Positions 19,300-28,440 of a stretch of 37,356 nt of DNA are shown in pieces (positions within the stretch are counted from its first letter, which is position 1; each line of letters opens with the position of its first letter). The notes beneath the pieces were generated by a model. It had not been told where the DNA came from. It saw only the letters and a program-made list of their open reading frames with translations, and made no database searches. This DNA is from Clostridium sp. (lineage in GTDB: Bacteria; Bacillota; Clostridia; Clostridiales; Clostridiaceae): the NCBI GenBank assembly GCA_022767515.1, contig JALENK010000062.1, positions 1 through 37,356 on the forward strand, read 5' to 3'. The position numbers were made by a program, and so were the translations under genes.

Positions 19300-19328
19300 T
19301 TGACTTTTAAAAAAAATATATATAAACT
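19300..19328 (+). promoter_or_regulatory. Sigma-A promoter of yajC
   Basis: TTGACT (19300-19305), 17 bases, TAAACT (19323-19328). The transcript would start near 19335, giving a leader of about 30 bases before yajC. Confidence 0.65.
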
Positions 19329-19364
19329 TTATTTCATTAAGTAAAATTGGAAAGGATGAAAGAT

Positions 19365-19658
19365 ATGCAAGCGTTAGTACAATTTTTACCATTGGTAATT
19401 GTTTTTATTTTATTCTATTTTATGCTTTTATTACCAGAGAAAAAAAGAAAAAAGAAATATAATGAGATGATATCAGAACTAAAGGTAAATGATGATATTA
19501 CAACTATTGGGGGGATTGTTGGAAGAATAGTTTCAATAAATGATGAATATGTTGTTATTGAATCAGGTCCAGATAGATCAAAAATAAAATTTGTTAAAAA
19601 TGCAATACAAGGTAAAGTAGTAAAAGAAGAGAATAAATCTGAAGTTAAGAGTAAATAA
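19365..19658 (+). CDS. yajC: Preprotein translocase accessory subunit YajC
   Basis: A small single-pass inner-membrane protein that associates with SecDF at the Sec translocon. It is 97 residues from ATG 19365 (GGAAAGGA at 19349-19356 as ribosome site; TTG 19347 is in frame but unlikely). Residues 3-24 form the membrane helix, followed by LPEKKRKKKYNEMISEL and the conserved beta segment DDITTIGGIVGRIVSI. Its place between tgt and secD is typical of Firmicutes. Confidence 0.93.
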   Translation: MQALVQFLPLVIVFILFYFMLLLPEKKRKKKYNEMISELKVNDDITTIGGIVGRIVSINDEYVVIESGPDRSKIKFVKNAIQGKVVKEENKSEVKSK

Positions 19659-19666
19659 TCAAGTGA

Positions 19667-19699
19667 TGCACCTTCAAGTTTAACAATATTGAAGGTGCA
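19667..19699 (+). other. Perfect hairpin after yajC
   Basis: TGCACCTTCAA (19667-19677) and TTGAAGGTGCA (19689-19699) form a perfect 11-bp stem with an 11-base loop. No T-run follows, so it is not a classical terminator; it could protect the 3' end of yajC mRNA. A promoter for secD lies downstream. Confidence 0.55.
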
Positions 19700-19786
19700 A
19701 AATTATGAAAAATATTGAAAAGGGTTTCTTAATATAGTTTTATTTTTGTATTTTTAGTGTTAAAACTTTATTCATATTATTTAGTG

Positions 19787-19795
19787 TGATATAAT
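19787..19795 (+). promoter_or_regulatory. Extended -10 promoter of secDF
   Basis: TGATATAAT (19787-19795) is an extended -10 box with a perfect TATAAT; the matching -35 region is poor. It lies 43 bases before secD, after the yajC hairpin. Confidence 0.55.
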
Positions 19796-19837
19796 GGTTC
19801 TATATGTTAAATAGGTCCAACTTTGAGGAGGAGAAAA

Positions 19838-21100
19838 ATGAAAACAAAAAGAAAAGGAAGAGTTAAAAGTATTTTATTTTTAGTATTATTTACTTTATTC
19901 ATTGGAATTTTTACTTTTGGTGGAATCCAAGGATTTGAGCTATTTGGATACGAATTTAGAACTTTTGACAGAGTAATTACAAAGGGGCTAGATCTTCAAG
20001 GAGGAGTATCAGTCTTAATGGAAATTCAAGAGGATGAGGTATCAAAAGAAGATCTTGAAAAAACAAAATCACAATTAGCTTTAAGAGTTAATAAAATTGG
20101 TGTTGCTGAAACTGTTGTAACAACTGAAGGAGATAAGAGAATAAGAATTGAGATTCCAGGTCAATATGATTCTTCAAGTATTGTTGAAAGTTTACAAAAG
20201 ACTGGTGAATTAACATTCAAATCACCAGAGGGAGATGTTTTATTAACAGGTTCAGATATTGAAAAAGCACAAGTTGTTACAGAACAAAATACTGGAGAAA
20301 TTCAAATTCAATTACAAATGAATTCAGATGGAAAACAGAAATTTGCTGAAGCAACTCAAAAATATATTGGAAAGCAAATATCTATTAATCTAGATGAAGA
20401 GCAACTTGTAAATCCAACAGTTAATACTGCAATTACAGATGGTACTGCTGTTATTACAGGTGGATATACATTATCAAAAGCAAAAAATTTAACAGGACTT
20501 ATTAATGCTGGAGCATTACCATGTAAAGTAAAAGCAGTTTCTGTACAAGTTATAGGAGCTCAGCTTGGTGCAGATGCACTTCCGAATGCTTTACTTGCAG
20601 GTGCGATTGGTTTAGCATTGGTATTCTTATTTATGATTTTTGTATACAGAATACCAGGATTTTTATCTTGCATAGTATTAACATTATATACATTATTAGT
20701 ATTATTTGTTATGGAAGAAATAGGAACTACTTTAACATTACCAGGAATTGCAGCGTTATTACTTACAATAGGTATGGCGGTTGATGCCAATGTATTAATA
20801 TTTGAAAGAATTCGAGAAGAGGTTAAAAAGGGATTACCTGCTAAGAATGCTGTTGAAAGAGGATTTGAAAATGCATTATCATCTATTGTTGACTCAAATA
20901 TTACAACAATAATAGCAGCAATAGTACTTTACTTATTTGGTACAGGTTCAGTTAAGGGATTTGCTGTTACCTTATTAATTGGTGTACTTGTAAGCTTGTT
21001 TACATCATTAGTTATAACTAAGCTTTATGTTAAGTGCTCAGTTAATGCTGGATTATTAACTAAGCCGTCTCATTTCAGAGTGAAGAGGGGAGAAGAATAA
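19838..21100 (+). CDS. secD: Protein translocase subunit SecD
   Basis: Membrane protein that uses the proton gradient to help pull secreted proteins across the membrane. From ATG 19838 (GAGGAGGAG just upstream; TTG 19823 would lie in front of the ribosome site) it has 420 residues. One helix lies near residues 9-29, followed by KGLDLQGGVSVLMEI, a large outer domain, and five helices with the conserved LLLTIGMAVDANVLIFERI block. SecD and SecF are separate genes here, unlike the fused SecDF of B. subtilis. The stop overlaps the secF ATG by one base, so the two are coupled. Confidence 0.96.
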   Translation: MKTKRKGRVKSILFLVLFTLFIGIFTFGGIQGFELFGYEFRTFDRVITKGLDLQGGVSVLMEIQEDEVSKEDLEKTKSQLALRVNKIGVAETVVTTEGDKRIRIEIPGQYDSSSIVESLQKTGELTFKSPEGDVLLTGSDIEKAQVVTEQNTGEIQIQLQMNSDGKQKFAEATQKYIGKQISINLDEEQLVNPTVNTAITDGTAVITGGYTLSKAKNLTGLINAGALPCKVKAVSVQVIGAQLGADALPNALLAGAIGLALVFLFMIFVYRIPGFLSCIVLTLYTLLVLFVMEEIGTTLTLPGIAALLLTIGMAVDANVLIFERIREEVKKGLPAKNAVERGFENALSSIVDSNITTIIAAIVLYLFGTGSVKGFAVTLLIGVLVSLFTSLVITKLYVKCSVNAGLLTKPSHFRVKRGEE

Positions 21101-22026
21101 TGTCAAAGATAGATGAAGGTAAAATGTATAAGATTGTTGAAAAGAAAAAAATTTGGTTTTTAATATCAGCAGCAATAATTGTTGTTGGAATAGTTTTTGG
21201 ATGTATAAGAGGATTAAATTTTGGTATTGACTTTTTAGGTGGTTCTAAGGTTGTTTTAGATTGTAAAGAAGGTTTTGATAAAGATAAAGCAGATGAAATT
21301 GTTAATAAGCATGTTTCTGACGCAGTAACTAATACAGTGGAAAATCAAGAAGATGGAAAAAAACAATATGAAATTAAATCAACTTCTCTTGATTCAGAAA
21401 AGTTTGCTGATTTATTTACAGAATTAAAAAATGATGCAAATATTGCAGATGAAATAGCATCACAAGAGGAAGTTGGTGCTTCGTTTGGAGCTGACCTTGC
21501 AAAAAATTCATTAATAGCACTTGGTATTGCATTTGTAGCAATGCTTATGTATATAGCTATAAGATTTGAGTTTAAGTTTGGTTTAGCTGCATTAATGGCA
21601 CTTGTACATGACGTTTTAATTACTCTTGCTTTCTATGCTGTTTCTAATATGCTTATAAATACTCCTTTTGTTGCAGCAATATTAACAATTATAGGTTATT
21701 CAATAAATGCAACAATAGTAATATTTGATAGAATCAGAGAAAATAATAAGTCTATGAGAACAGCTAGTACAGATAACAAGATTAATAAGAGTATAACTCA
21801 AACTATGTCAAGATCGGTTAATACATCATTAACTACATTATTTACAATCGTTGCTGTATCAATATGTGTACCATCAGTTAGAGAATTTGCTCTTCCAATC
21901 ATTGTTGGTATACTTTCAGGTACTTACTCTTCAATAGTAATAGCACCTTCAATTTATTCATTGTTAAAGAATAAATCTAATAAAAAGAAAACTACTGCAG
22001 TAAAAAGTGAAACAGTAGGTGTATAG
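21100..22026 (+). CDS. secF: Protein translocase subunit SecF
   Basis: Partner of SecD in the Sec accessory complex. The 308 residues show the first helix (IWFLISAAIIVVGIVFG), the NFGIDFLGGSKVVLDC motif, a small outer domain, and the helical bundle with ATIVIFDRIREN and MSRSVNTSLTTLFT. The last 15 residues are lysine- and threonine-rich and cytosolic. Translation is coupled to secD by a TAATG overlap. A terminator follows at 22040. Confidence 0.96.
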   Translation: MSKIDEGKMYKIVEKKKIWFLISAAIIVVGIVFGCIRGLNFGIDFLGGSKVVLDCKEGFDKDKADEIVNKHVSDAVTNTVENQEDGKKQYEIKSTSLDSEKFADLFTELKNDANIADEIASQEEVGASFGADLAKNSLIALGIAFVAMLMYIAIRFEFKFGLAALMALVHDVLITLAFYAVSNMLINTPFVAAILTIIGYSINATIVIFDRIRENNKSMRTASTDNKINKSITQTMSRSVNTSLTTLFTIVAVSICVPSVREFALPIIVGILSGTYSSIVIAPSIYSLLKNKSNKKKTTAVKSETVGV

Positions 22027-22039
22027 ATAAAAAGTTTTT

Positions 22040-22066
22040 AAACCTAGCATTTTGTATGCTAGGTTT
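22040..22066 (+). terminator. Terminator after secF
   Basis: An 11-bp perfect stem (22040-22050 with 22056-22066) with a 5-base loop, followed by TATTTGTATTTATTTT. It ends the yajC/secDF unit. Confidence 0.75.
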
Positions 22067-22093
22067 TATTTGTATTTATTTTAGTAAAAATAA

Positions 22094-22122
22094 TTGCTTA
22101 TATATAAAATATACACTATAAT
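22094..22122 (+). promoter_or_regulatory. Sigma-A promoter of the recJ-like gene and apt
   Basis: TTGCTT (22094-22099), 17 bases, TATAAT (22117-22122), a strong promoter about 36 bases before the gene. Since apt follows closely, it likely serves both. Confidence 0.7.
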
Positions 22123-22157
22123 ATAAGTTGTTTTCTTATTTTATGGAGGGATAGTTT

Positions 22158-22988
22158 ATGCGTAAATATTGGGAGAGTATATATAGTCCGAATTATATAT
22201 CGGGTTATAATCCCTTTTTGCTTAAAAATATGAATAAAGCTATAAAGAAGCTTGCTTATGCAATTAACAATAGAAAGAAGATAGTCATCTATGGTGTTTC
22301 TACAGTGGATGGAATTTGTTCTATCTCATCACTTAGTTTACTTCTTAATTATTTAAATGCAGATACAGAATATCTTATTCATGAAAATAAGGAAGGAGCA
22401 AATACTATTACAGAGCAAGATATAAGAGAAGAAGTTGATTTTTTAGGTGCTGATTTATTAATTACACTGGGATTAGATTTTGAATCTAAAGCAGTGCTTG
22501 ATTTGTGTAGAAATTTAAATATTGATGTTATGGTTTTTGAAACTAGAAAAACTGATGCAGAGCCTGATTATGATTATGTTAATCCGAATCAGAAGGGATG
22601 CCAATATAGATTTAAAAATATATCTCTTAGTATTTTGACATTTAAACTTATGCAAGCAGTTGCCATATATTATAATATGAAAAGTATAAATAAATATTTA
22701 GATTTAATACTACTTGGTACAAAATGTGAAAGAGTTGAGGAAAAGGGAGAAAATCTAGTCATACTCAAAGAAGGAAAAAAGTACTTAAGTAACACTAATA
22801 ATATAGGGATTTGTGCTATAGTAGATTTAGCAGGAAAAAAAGATATAAATGAAGAATACATAATAGGGCAGATTACACCATCTGATAATACTGTTGGAGT
22901 GGTCAATAATGCAAAGATAATAGTTGAACTTCTTACAACTAATGATAGAGATAGAGCAGAACAAATTGTTAAATATTTATATAAATAA
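22158..22988 (+). CDS. RecJ-like DHH-family protein, truncated and without catalytic motifs
   Basis: The 276 residues align in order with the N-terminal part of RecJ, the single-strand 5'-3' exonuclease: NPFLLKNMNKAIKKLAYAI, then the strand before motif I, VNPNQKGCQYRFKNISLSIL, the GTK...GEN segment and an SDNTVG segment matching the SINAAGR region. The metal-binding motifs are gone. Motif I (GDYDVDG in RecJ) reads GVSTVDG at 46-52, keeping only Asp51; the TVDCG motif reads TLGLD; DHH is replaced by Glu-Thr-Arg at 128-130; and GTVAD reads GTKCE at 187-191. The DHHA1 and OB domains of full RecJ (about 560-780 residues) are absent, and the gene stops normally before apt. The frame is intact with a good promoter and a GGAGGG ribosome site, so this looks like an expressed non-catalytic protein. 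Its function is unknown. Confidence 0.75.
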   Translation: MRKYWESIYSPNYISGYNPFLLKNMNKAIKKLAYAINNRKKIVIYGVSTVDGICSISSLSLLLNYLNADTEYLIHENKEGANTITEQDIREEVDFLGADLLITLGLDFESKAVLDLCRNLNIDVMVFETRKTDAEPDYDYVNPNQKGCQYRFKNISLSILTFKLMQAVAIYYNMKSINKYLDLILLGTKCERVEEKGENLVILKEGKKYLSNTNNIGICAIVDLAGKKDINEEYIIGQITPSDNTVGVVNNAKIIVELLTTNDRDRAEQIVKYLYK

Positions 22989-23008
22989 TTTATTTGGGAG
23001 TGGTATAA

Positions 23009-23527
23009 ATGGATATTAAAAATGAAATAAGAGTTATTGAAAATTTTCCAAAGGAAGGAATTAGCTTTAAAGATATTACAACACTGATTGGTAATGGAAA
23101 AGCATTAAAATATACAATTGATTTATTTGTAGAGTATTTAAGAGATAAGAATATAGATGCTATTGTAGGACCAGAAGCACGTGGCTTTATTTTTGGTGTT
23201 CCTGTTGCTTATGCATTAGGTGTTAGCTTTATTCCAGTTAGAAAGAAAGGAAAGCTTCCATTTGAAACAGAATCAGTTACTTATGATTTAGAGTATGGTA
23301 CTGATACACTTGAAATTCATAAGGATGCTATAAAGAAGGGACTAAGAGTTGCAATAATTGATGATTTAATTGCAACAGGAGGTACTATAGCGGCTGTTTC
23401 TAATCTTGTAGAAAAAATGGGTGGAGAAATAGTAACACTTGAATTTTTAATAGAATTAACAGGATTAAAGGGAAGAGACAAGTTAAATAAATATGATGTT
23501 AAGTCATTTGTAGAATATGAGTTTTAA
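23009..23527 (+). CDS. apt: Adenine phosphoribosyltransferase
   Basis: Salvages adenine to AMP with PRPP. The 172-residue protein shows [24 protein letters not shown] (54-63), the RKKGKLP flexible-loop segment, and the PRPP loop [13 protein letters not shown] (114-126). GGGAG precedes the ATG. The order recJ-apt-rel is shared with B. subtilis; here the RecJ-like gene lies 20 bases upstream and a terminator follows. Confidence 0.96.
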   Translation: MDIKNEIRVIENFPKEGISFKDITTLIGNGKALKYTIDLFVEYLRDKNIDAIVGPEARGFIFGVPVAYALGVSFIPVRKKGKLPFETESVTYDLEYGTDTLEIHKDAIKKGLRVAIIDDLIATGGTIAAVSNLVEKMGGEIVTLEFLIELTGLKGRDKLNKYDVKSFVEYEF

Positions 23528-23530
23528 TAG

Positions 23531-23562
23531 AAATGATTGGGAAATTTTCTCAATCATTTTTT
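23531..23562 (+). terminator. Terminator after apt
   Basis: A 12-bp stem with one G-U pair (23531-23542 with 23548-23559), loop AATTT, and a following T-run. Confidence 0.75.
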
Positions 23563-23599
23563 GCTAAAAACTAATATGTTATACAATGACTAAATCACA

Positions 23600-23628
23600 T
23601 TGAAAAATTTATAATAATAATATATAAT
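23600..23628 (+). promoter_or_regulatory. Sigma-A promoter of rel
   Basis: TTGAAA (23600-23605), 17 bases, TATAAT (23623-23628). The leader of about 70 bases contains a small stem AGCTGG/CCAGCT (23651-23656 with 23664-23669) followed by TTTTACATTTTT, which could attenuate transcription. Confidence 0.7.
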
Positions 23629-23707
23629 TATTTGTAAGTATTGAAAGTTTAGCTGGTTTTTAGCCAGCTTTTACATTTTTAGATGACGGTTAAGGGAGTG
23701 TTCTTTT

Positions 23708-25903
23708 ATGTTAGATATTTTATTAGATAAAATCAAAGATAATTGTACTAATATCGATATAGATTTAGTAAAAAAGGCATTTTATTTTGCAAGTGAGGCG
23801 CATAAAGATCAAAAAAGACTTTCAGGGGAACCATATATAATTCATCCAGTTAATGTTGCATGTATCTTAGCAGAGCTTGGAATGGATACGGATACTATTG
23901 TGGCAGGACTACTTCATGATGTGGTTGAAGATACAAAATATACATATAATGATACTGTGAGATTATTTAATACTGAAATAGCCAACATAGTTGATGGGGT
24001 TACAAAGCTTGGAAAAATTGAGTATAAGACAAAGGAAGAACAACAAGCAGATAATGTAAGAAAGATGCTGCTTGCTATGGCTAAGGATATCAGAGTAATA
24101 ATAGTAAAGCTAGCTGACAGATTACATAATATGAGAACATTGAAATACCGTCCTAAAGAAAAGCAACAAAAGACTGCACAAGAAACTTTGGATATATATG
24201 CACCACTTGCTCACAGACTTGGTATGTCTAAAATTAAATGGGAACTTGAGGATTTATCTTTTAGATATTTACATGAAGAAGATTATTATAGTTTAGTAAA
24301 ACAGATTGCTGAAAAGAGAAAAGAAAGAGAAGACTATATTAAATCAATTTGTACGCAATTAAGAGAAGAATTAGATGATGCAGGTATTGATGCTGATATT
24401 GATGGAAGACCTAAGCATTTTTATAGTATATATAGAAAGATGGTTAATAAGAATAAAACATTAGAGCAAATATTTGACCTTACAGCGGTTAGAATATTAG
24501 TCAATTCAGTTAAAGACTGTTATGGAGTGCTTGGAATAGTACATACAATATATAAGCCTATACCGGGTAGATTTAAAGATTATATAGCTATGCCTAAGCC
24601 TAATATGTATCAATCATTACATACAACTGTTATAGATTCTAAAGGAAAGACTTTTGAAATTCAAATTAGAACCTTTGATATGCATAAGACTGCCGAATAT
24701 GGTATTGCAGCTCATTGGAAGTATAAAGAAGGTGGAAGTAGCAATAACAATGAAGATGATGAGAATAATTTTGAAAAAAAGCTTGTATGGCTTAGAGATA
24801 TGCTTGAATGGCAAAAGGAAGCATCTGATGCTGAAGAATTTATTCAGGGATTTAAAATTGATTTGTTCTCAGATGAGATATTTGTATTTACTCCAAAGGG
24901 CGTAGTAATAGATTTAGCTAGTGGAGCTACGCCTATAGATTTTGCTTATAGAATTCATACTGATGTTGGTAATAAGTGTGTAGGGGCAAAAGTAAATGGT
25001 AAGATGGTTCCACTTGATTATCAATTAAAGACAGGACAGATTGTAGAAATTATTACTTCTGCAACAGCTAAGGGACCAAGTATGAACTGGCTTAATATTG
25101 CTAAGACTAATCAAGCCAAAGGAAAGATAAGAGCTTGGTTTAAGAAAGTAATGAGAGAAGAAAATATTACAAAAGGAAAAGAACTTCTTGATAAGGAGCT
25201 TAAAAAGCAGGGAGTACAATTTGTTTCTATTGCTAAGGGTAATTCTTATGAAAGAATGCAGAAGAGATATAATATACACAGTATAGAGGATTTGTATTCT
25301 AATTTAGGACTTGGAATTATGAATGCATCAACATTTGTTTCAAGACTAAAAGAGGATAATATGGTTGAAAAGGCACCTGAGGATATTACAAGGACTATTG
25401 AAGAACACATTCATAAAAGTGAAGAAAAAGGTAAGAAAGAAAAGAGTCTTTCAAAGGGAATTAATGTCAAAGGTGAAAATAATCTAATGGTTAGATTTGC
25501 AAGATGCTGTAGTCCTGTACCTGGAGATAATATAATTGGATTTATTACAAAAGGAAGAGGAGTATCAGTTCATCGTGAGGATTGTATTAATATACAAAGT
25601 CTTATTCAGACAGAGCCTGAAAAGATAATTGAAGTTAATTGGGGAATAAGTGAGGGAGTATCTTATATTGCTGAAATTGTTATAAAATCAGATGGTGAAA
25701 TGACAATTTTAAAAGATATTATGCAAGTTATTTCAGATTTAAATATTAATTTAAATGGATTGAATGCTGATGGAGGTAAAGCAAATTCAGAAAGTATAAT
25801 AACTATTAAGGTTAAGATAAATACAAAGGAACAGCTTAATGGTCTTATTAAAAAGTTAAAGAACATACGTGGTGTAACAGATGTTTATAGAATGAATTGT
25901 TAA
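23708..25903 (+). CDS. relA: Bifunctional (p)ppGpp synthetase/hydrolase
   Basis: The long RSH protein that makes and degrades the starvation alarmone (p)ppGpp on and off the ribosome. Its 731 residues carry all expected domains: an HD hydrolase with intact His46 and His70-Asp71 (GLLHDVVEDT), a synthetase with GRPKHFYSIYRKM near 233 and the GRFKDYIAMPKPNMYQSLHT block, TGS from about 388, a helical and zinc-finger region with the Cys pair in RCCSPVPGDN near 599, and a C-terminal ACT domain. An RFKD motif (rather than EFDD) together with the intact HD suggests both activities. GGGAG supports the ATG. It begins the run of genes through aspS. Confidence 0.96.
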   Translation: MLDILLDKIKDNCTNIDIDLVKKAFYFASEAHKDQKRLSGEPYIIHPVNVACILAELGMDTDTIVAGLLHDVVEDTKYTYNDTVRLFNTEIANIVDGVTKLGKIEYKTKEEQQADNVRKMLLAMAKDIRVIIVKLADRLHNMRTLKYRPKEKQQKTAQETLDIYAPLAHRLGMSKIKWELEDLSFRYLHEEDYYSLVKQIAEKRKEREDYIKSICTQLREELDDAGIDADIDGRPKHFYSIYRKMVNKNKTLEQIFDLTAVRILVNSVKDCYGVLGIVHTIYKPIPGRFKDYIAMPKPNMYQSLHTTVIDSKGKTFEIQIRTFDMHKTAEYGIAAHWKYKEGGSSNNNEDDENNFEKKLVWLRDMLEWQKEASDAEEFIQGFKIDLFSDEIFVFTPKGVVIDLASGATPIDFAYRIHTDVGNKCVGAKVNGKMVPLDYQLKTGQIVEIITSATAKGPSMNWLNIAKTNQAKGKIRAWFKKVMREENITKGKELLDKELKKQGVQFVSIAKGNSYERMQKRYNIHSIEDLYSNLGLGIMNASTFVSRLKEDNMVEKAPEDITRTIEEHIHKSEEKGKKEKSLSKGINVKGENNLMVRFARCCSPVPGDNIIGFITKGRGVSVHREDCINIQSLIQTEPEKIIEVNWGISEGVSYIAEIVIKSDGEMTILKDIMQVISDLNINLNGLNADGGKANSESIITIKVKINTKEQLNGLIKKLKNIRGVTDVYRMNC

Positions 25904-25917
25904 GGATGTGTTAAATA

Positions 25918-26367
25918 GTGAGAGTGGTAGTGCAAAGAGTTTTAAAATCATCTGTTAAGGTAGATGGAAAGTTAGTTGGAAGCATTGAAAGAGGTATAAA
26001 TCTTTTAATAGGCTTTTGTATAGATGACACTGAAGAAGATATAAATTACATAAAAGATAAGGTTGTTAATTTAAGAATTTTTGAAGATGAAAATGATAAA
26101 TTAAACAAGTCACTTATGGATATAAATGGTGAAATACTTGCGATATCTCAGTTTACTTTATATGGTGATTGTAGGAAGGGGAGAAGACCTAACTTTATGG
26201 AAGCTATGCCTGGGAAGGAAGCAGAAGCATTATATTTATCATTTGTTCAAAAATTAAGAGATACAGGATTGAAGGTGGAAATGGGAATCTTTGGTGCTGA
26301 TATGAAAGTAGATATATTAAATGATGGTCCTGTTACTATTTTAATTGATAGCAGTAAGAAATTTTAA
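25918..26367 (+). CDS. dtd: D-aminoacyl-tRNA deacylase
   Basis: Removes D-amino acids and glycine wrongly attached to tRNA. The 149 residues begin MRVVVQRVLKSSVKVDG and contain the two active-site motifs SQFTLYGDCRKGRRPNF (77-93) and NDGPVT (135-140). The start is GTG 25918, 14 bases after rel, with AAGGATG upstream. The order rel-dtd-hisS-aspS is conserved in Firmicutes and groups translation-quality genes. Confidence 0.95.
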   Translation: MRVVVQRVLKSSVKVDGKLVGSIERGINLLIGFCIDDTEEDINYIKDKVVNLRIFEDENDKLNKSLMDINGEILAISQFTLYGDCRKGRRPNFMEAMPGKEAEALYLSFVQKLRDTGLKVEMGIFGADMKVDILNDGPVTILIDSSKKF

Positions 26368-26383
26368 AAATGGAGGAATATAT

Positions 26384-26983
26384 ATGATAGTTAAGGCATA
26401 TGAAGCAGGTATTTACTATGCTAATTGTTATTTAATAATGGATGAAGAATCAAAAGAAATAGCAATAATTGATCCAGGTGGAGATGGACCAATGCTTTCA
26501 TCAAGAATAGATGAATTGAAAGGTGCACCTAAATTCATACTATTGACACATGGACACGTAGACCATGTTGGTGCTGTGGAATATTTATCAGAAAAGTATA
26601 AGATTCCTTTTTATATTAGTAAAAAAGATAATGAGTATATTAAAAAAGGAGATACTATATTTGGAAACCTTAGAGAACCAGATGGATACATTAGCGAAGG
26701 AGAAACCTTTTCTATTGGAAGTGACAAGATAGAAGTTTTAGAAACTCCAGGTCATACAGAAGGTGGAGTGTCATTTGTTTTAAATGATATGGTATTTACA
26801 GGTGATACATTATTTAGAGGTTCAATTGGAAGAACTGATTTCCCAGGGGGAAGCCTTCAAGAAATAATTAAAAGCATAAACTCTAAGCTTATGTCTTTAG
26901 ATGGAAATATGATAGTTTATCCAGGACATGGCCCAGCATCTACTATAATATTTGAAAAAAATAATAATCCATATTTAATTTAG
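26384..26983 (+). CDS. Metallo-beta-lactamase-fold hydrolase, glyoxalase II-like
   Basis: A 199-residue cytosolic protein with the full dinuclear zinc set: HGHVDH at 56-61, His in ETPGHTEGG, Asp in FTGDTLFRGSIGRTD, and a last His in YPGHGPAST. This is the small glyoxalase II-like (YcbL/YqgX) subgroup, which hydrolyses thioesters; the actual substrate is unknown. ATG 26384 is chosen because GGAGG (26372-26376) is 7 bases upstream; a longer frame beginning inside dtd is unlikely. It lies between dtd and hemZ, a common clostridial order. Confidence 0.9.
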   Translation: MIVKAYEAGIYYANCYLIMDEESKEIAIIDPGGDGPMLSSRIDELKGAPKFILLTHGHVDHVGAVEYLSEKYKIPFYISKKDNEYIKKGDTIFGNLREPDGYISEGETFSIGSDKIEVLETPGHTEGGVSFVLNDMVFTGDTLFRGSIGRTDFPGGSLQEIIKSINSKLMSLDGNMIVYPGHGPASTIIFEKNNNPYLI

Positions 26984-26992
26984 GAGAATCAC

Positions 26993-28429
26993 ATGGATGA
27001 AATAAATATAAAGCTAAATGATTATACTTATAGGTATGATATATATCATATTTTTAATATATACTATAATCTTAAAAAGATTAATTTTTCTAATGAAAGT
27101 GGTGATTTTAAAATAAATGTTGATGAAGAAAAAATCACCTATGAATATTTAGATAGATATGCTGAAGAAAAGTTTAATAATTATGAGAAACCAAAAGAGA
27201 CAATTAAAAAATTGCTTTTTAGAGAGCTTAAGACTCTAACAGGTGATAACTATCCTTGGGGGACTTTAATTGGAATAAGACCTTCAAAAATAGCATTACT
27301 GCATTTAAAGGAGGGCAAAACTGAAGAGGAAATACAAGACATATTTTATCAGAAGCATTATACTGACAAGGAAAAAAGCCAGATATGTATTGATGTGGCT
27401 AAGGTAGAGGAAAAGTATGTAAATACGGATAAAAATTATGTTTCCATTTATATTGGAATGGCTTTTTGTCCTACAAGATGTCTTTATTGTTCATTTGCAT
27501 CTAATCCTATAGAGGCTAATAGAAGAACACTTGTCAGACCATATTTAGATGCATTAAAATATGAAATAGATGCAATAAAAAATTATATAAATGATAAAAA
27601 AATAAATGTTGAAACTGTATACTTTGGTGGAGGTACGCCTACATCTGTAAATGAAGCTGAATTTGAAGAAATAATGGAAGTAATATATAATTCTTTTATA
27701 AAAAATAGGGATGTTAAAGAATTTACAGTTGAATGTGGAAGACCAGATTCATTAAGTGATAAGAAGTTTGAAATTATGAAAAATTATGAGGTAAATAGAA
27801 TTAGTATAAATCCTCAGACTATGAATGATGAGACTTTAAAGCTTATTGGAAGAAATCATACAGCACAAGATATAATTGAAAAGTTTAATATGGCTAAGAA
27901 ATATAATTTTAATCATATTAATATGGATATTATTATAGGACTTCCAGGAGAAGGCTACAAAGAGGCACAGCATACTATGGAAGAAATTAAGAAGTTAGGT
28001 CCGGATAGTATCACAGTTCATGGTTTATCTTTAAAGAGAGGCTCAATTATGTTTGATAATTTTATTTTAAAAAAAGGTCTTGGAATTAAGGAACAGAGTG
28101 AAATTGAGAAGATGTATGAGGCTAGTAAGGCTTTAGCAAGGGACCTAGGGTTACATCCATACTATATGTATAGACAGAGAAATATGGTTGGAAATATGGA
28201 AAACCTAGGCTATACAAAAGGTGATAAGGTTTGTCTTTATAATATAGAGATGATTGAAGATAAGCAAACAATAATAGCTCTTGGGGCTGATGCAGTTACT
28301 AAGGTGGTCTTTTTAGAGGAAAATAGAATTGAGCGTTTTGGTAATGTAAAGGACGTAAGAGAATATGTTAATAGAATACAAGAATTAGTAGAAGGTAAAA
28401 TTTCACTATTGAATACTTTATATAAATAA
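26993..28429 (+). CDS. hemZ: Radical SAM protein HemZ (coproporphyrinogen dehydrogenase-like)
   Basis: A 478-residue radical SAM enzyme of the HemN/HemZ group. The cluster motif CPTRCLYC gives Cys159, Cys163 and Cys166; YFGGGTPTS and ECGRPDS (SAM binding) and the [19 protein letters not shown] block follow. The long N-terminal domain before the radical SAM part is typical of HemZ, not HemN. HemZ is named for oxygen-independent coproporphyrinogen oxidation, but its true reaction is not settled and no haem genes lie nearby. Spacing to hisS is 11 bases. Confidence 0.9.
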   Translation: MDEINIKLNDYTYRYDIYHIFNIYYNLKKINFSNESGDFKINVDEEKITYEYLDRYAEEKFNNYEKPKETIKKLLFRELKTLTGDNYPWGTLIGIRPSKIALLHLKEGKTEEEIQDIFYQKHYTDKEKSQICIDVAKVEEKYVNTDKNYVSIYIGMAFCPTRCLYCSFASNPIEANRRTLVRPYLDALKYEIDAIKNYINDKKINVETVYFGGGTPTSVNEAEFEEIMEVIYNSFIKNRDVKEFTVECGRPDSLSDKKFEIMKNYEVNRISINPQTMNDETLKLIGRNHTAQDIIEKFNMAKKYNFNHINMDIIIGLPGEGYKEAQHTMEEIKKLGPDSITVHGLSLKRGSIMFDNFILKKGLGIKEQSEIEKMYEASKALARDLGLHPYYMYRQRNMVGNMENLGYTKGDKVCLYNIEMIEDKQTIIALGADAVTKVVFLEENRIERFGNVKDVREYVNRIQELVEGKISLLNTLYK

Positions 28430-28440
28430 GGAGGATATTT

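Noticed and set aside
24617-25279. Several open frames within rel on both strands
   Set aside because: All overlap strongly conserved RSH domains and have no initiation signals; they are by-products of AT-rich codon use.
28380-28440. T-box leader before hisS
   Set aside because: Only 11 bases separate hemZ and hisS; there is no room for a leader and no T-box consensus.
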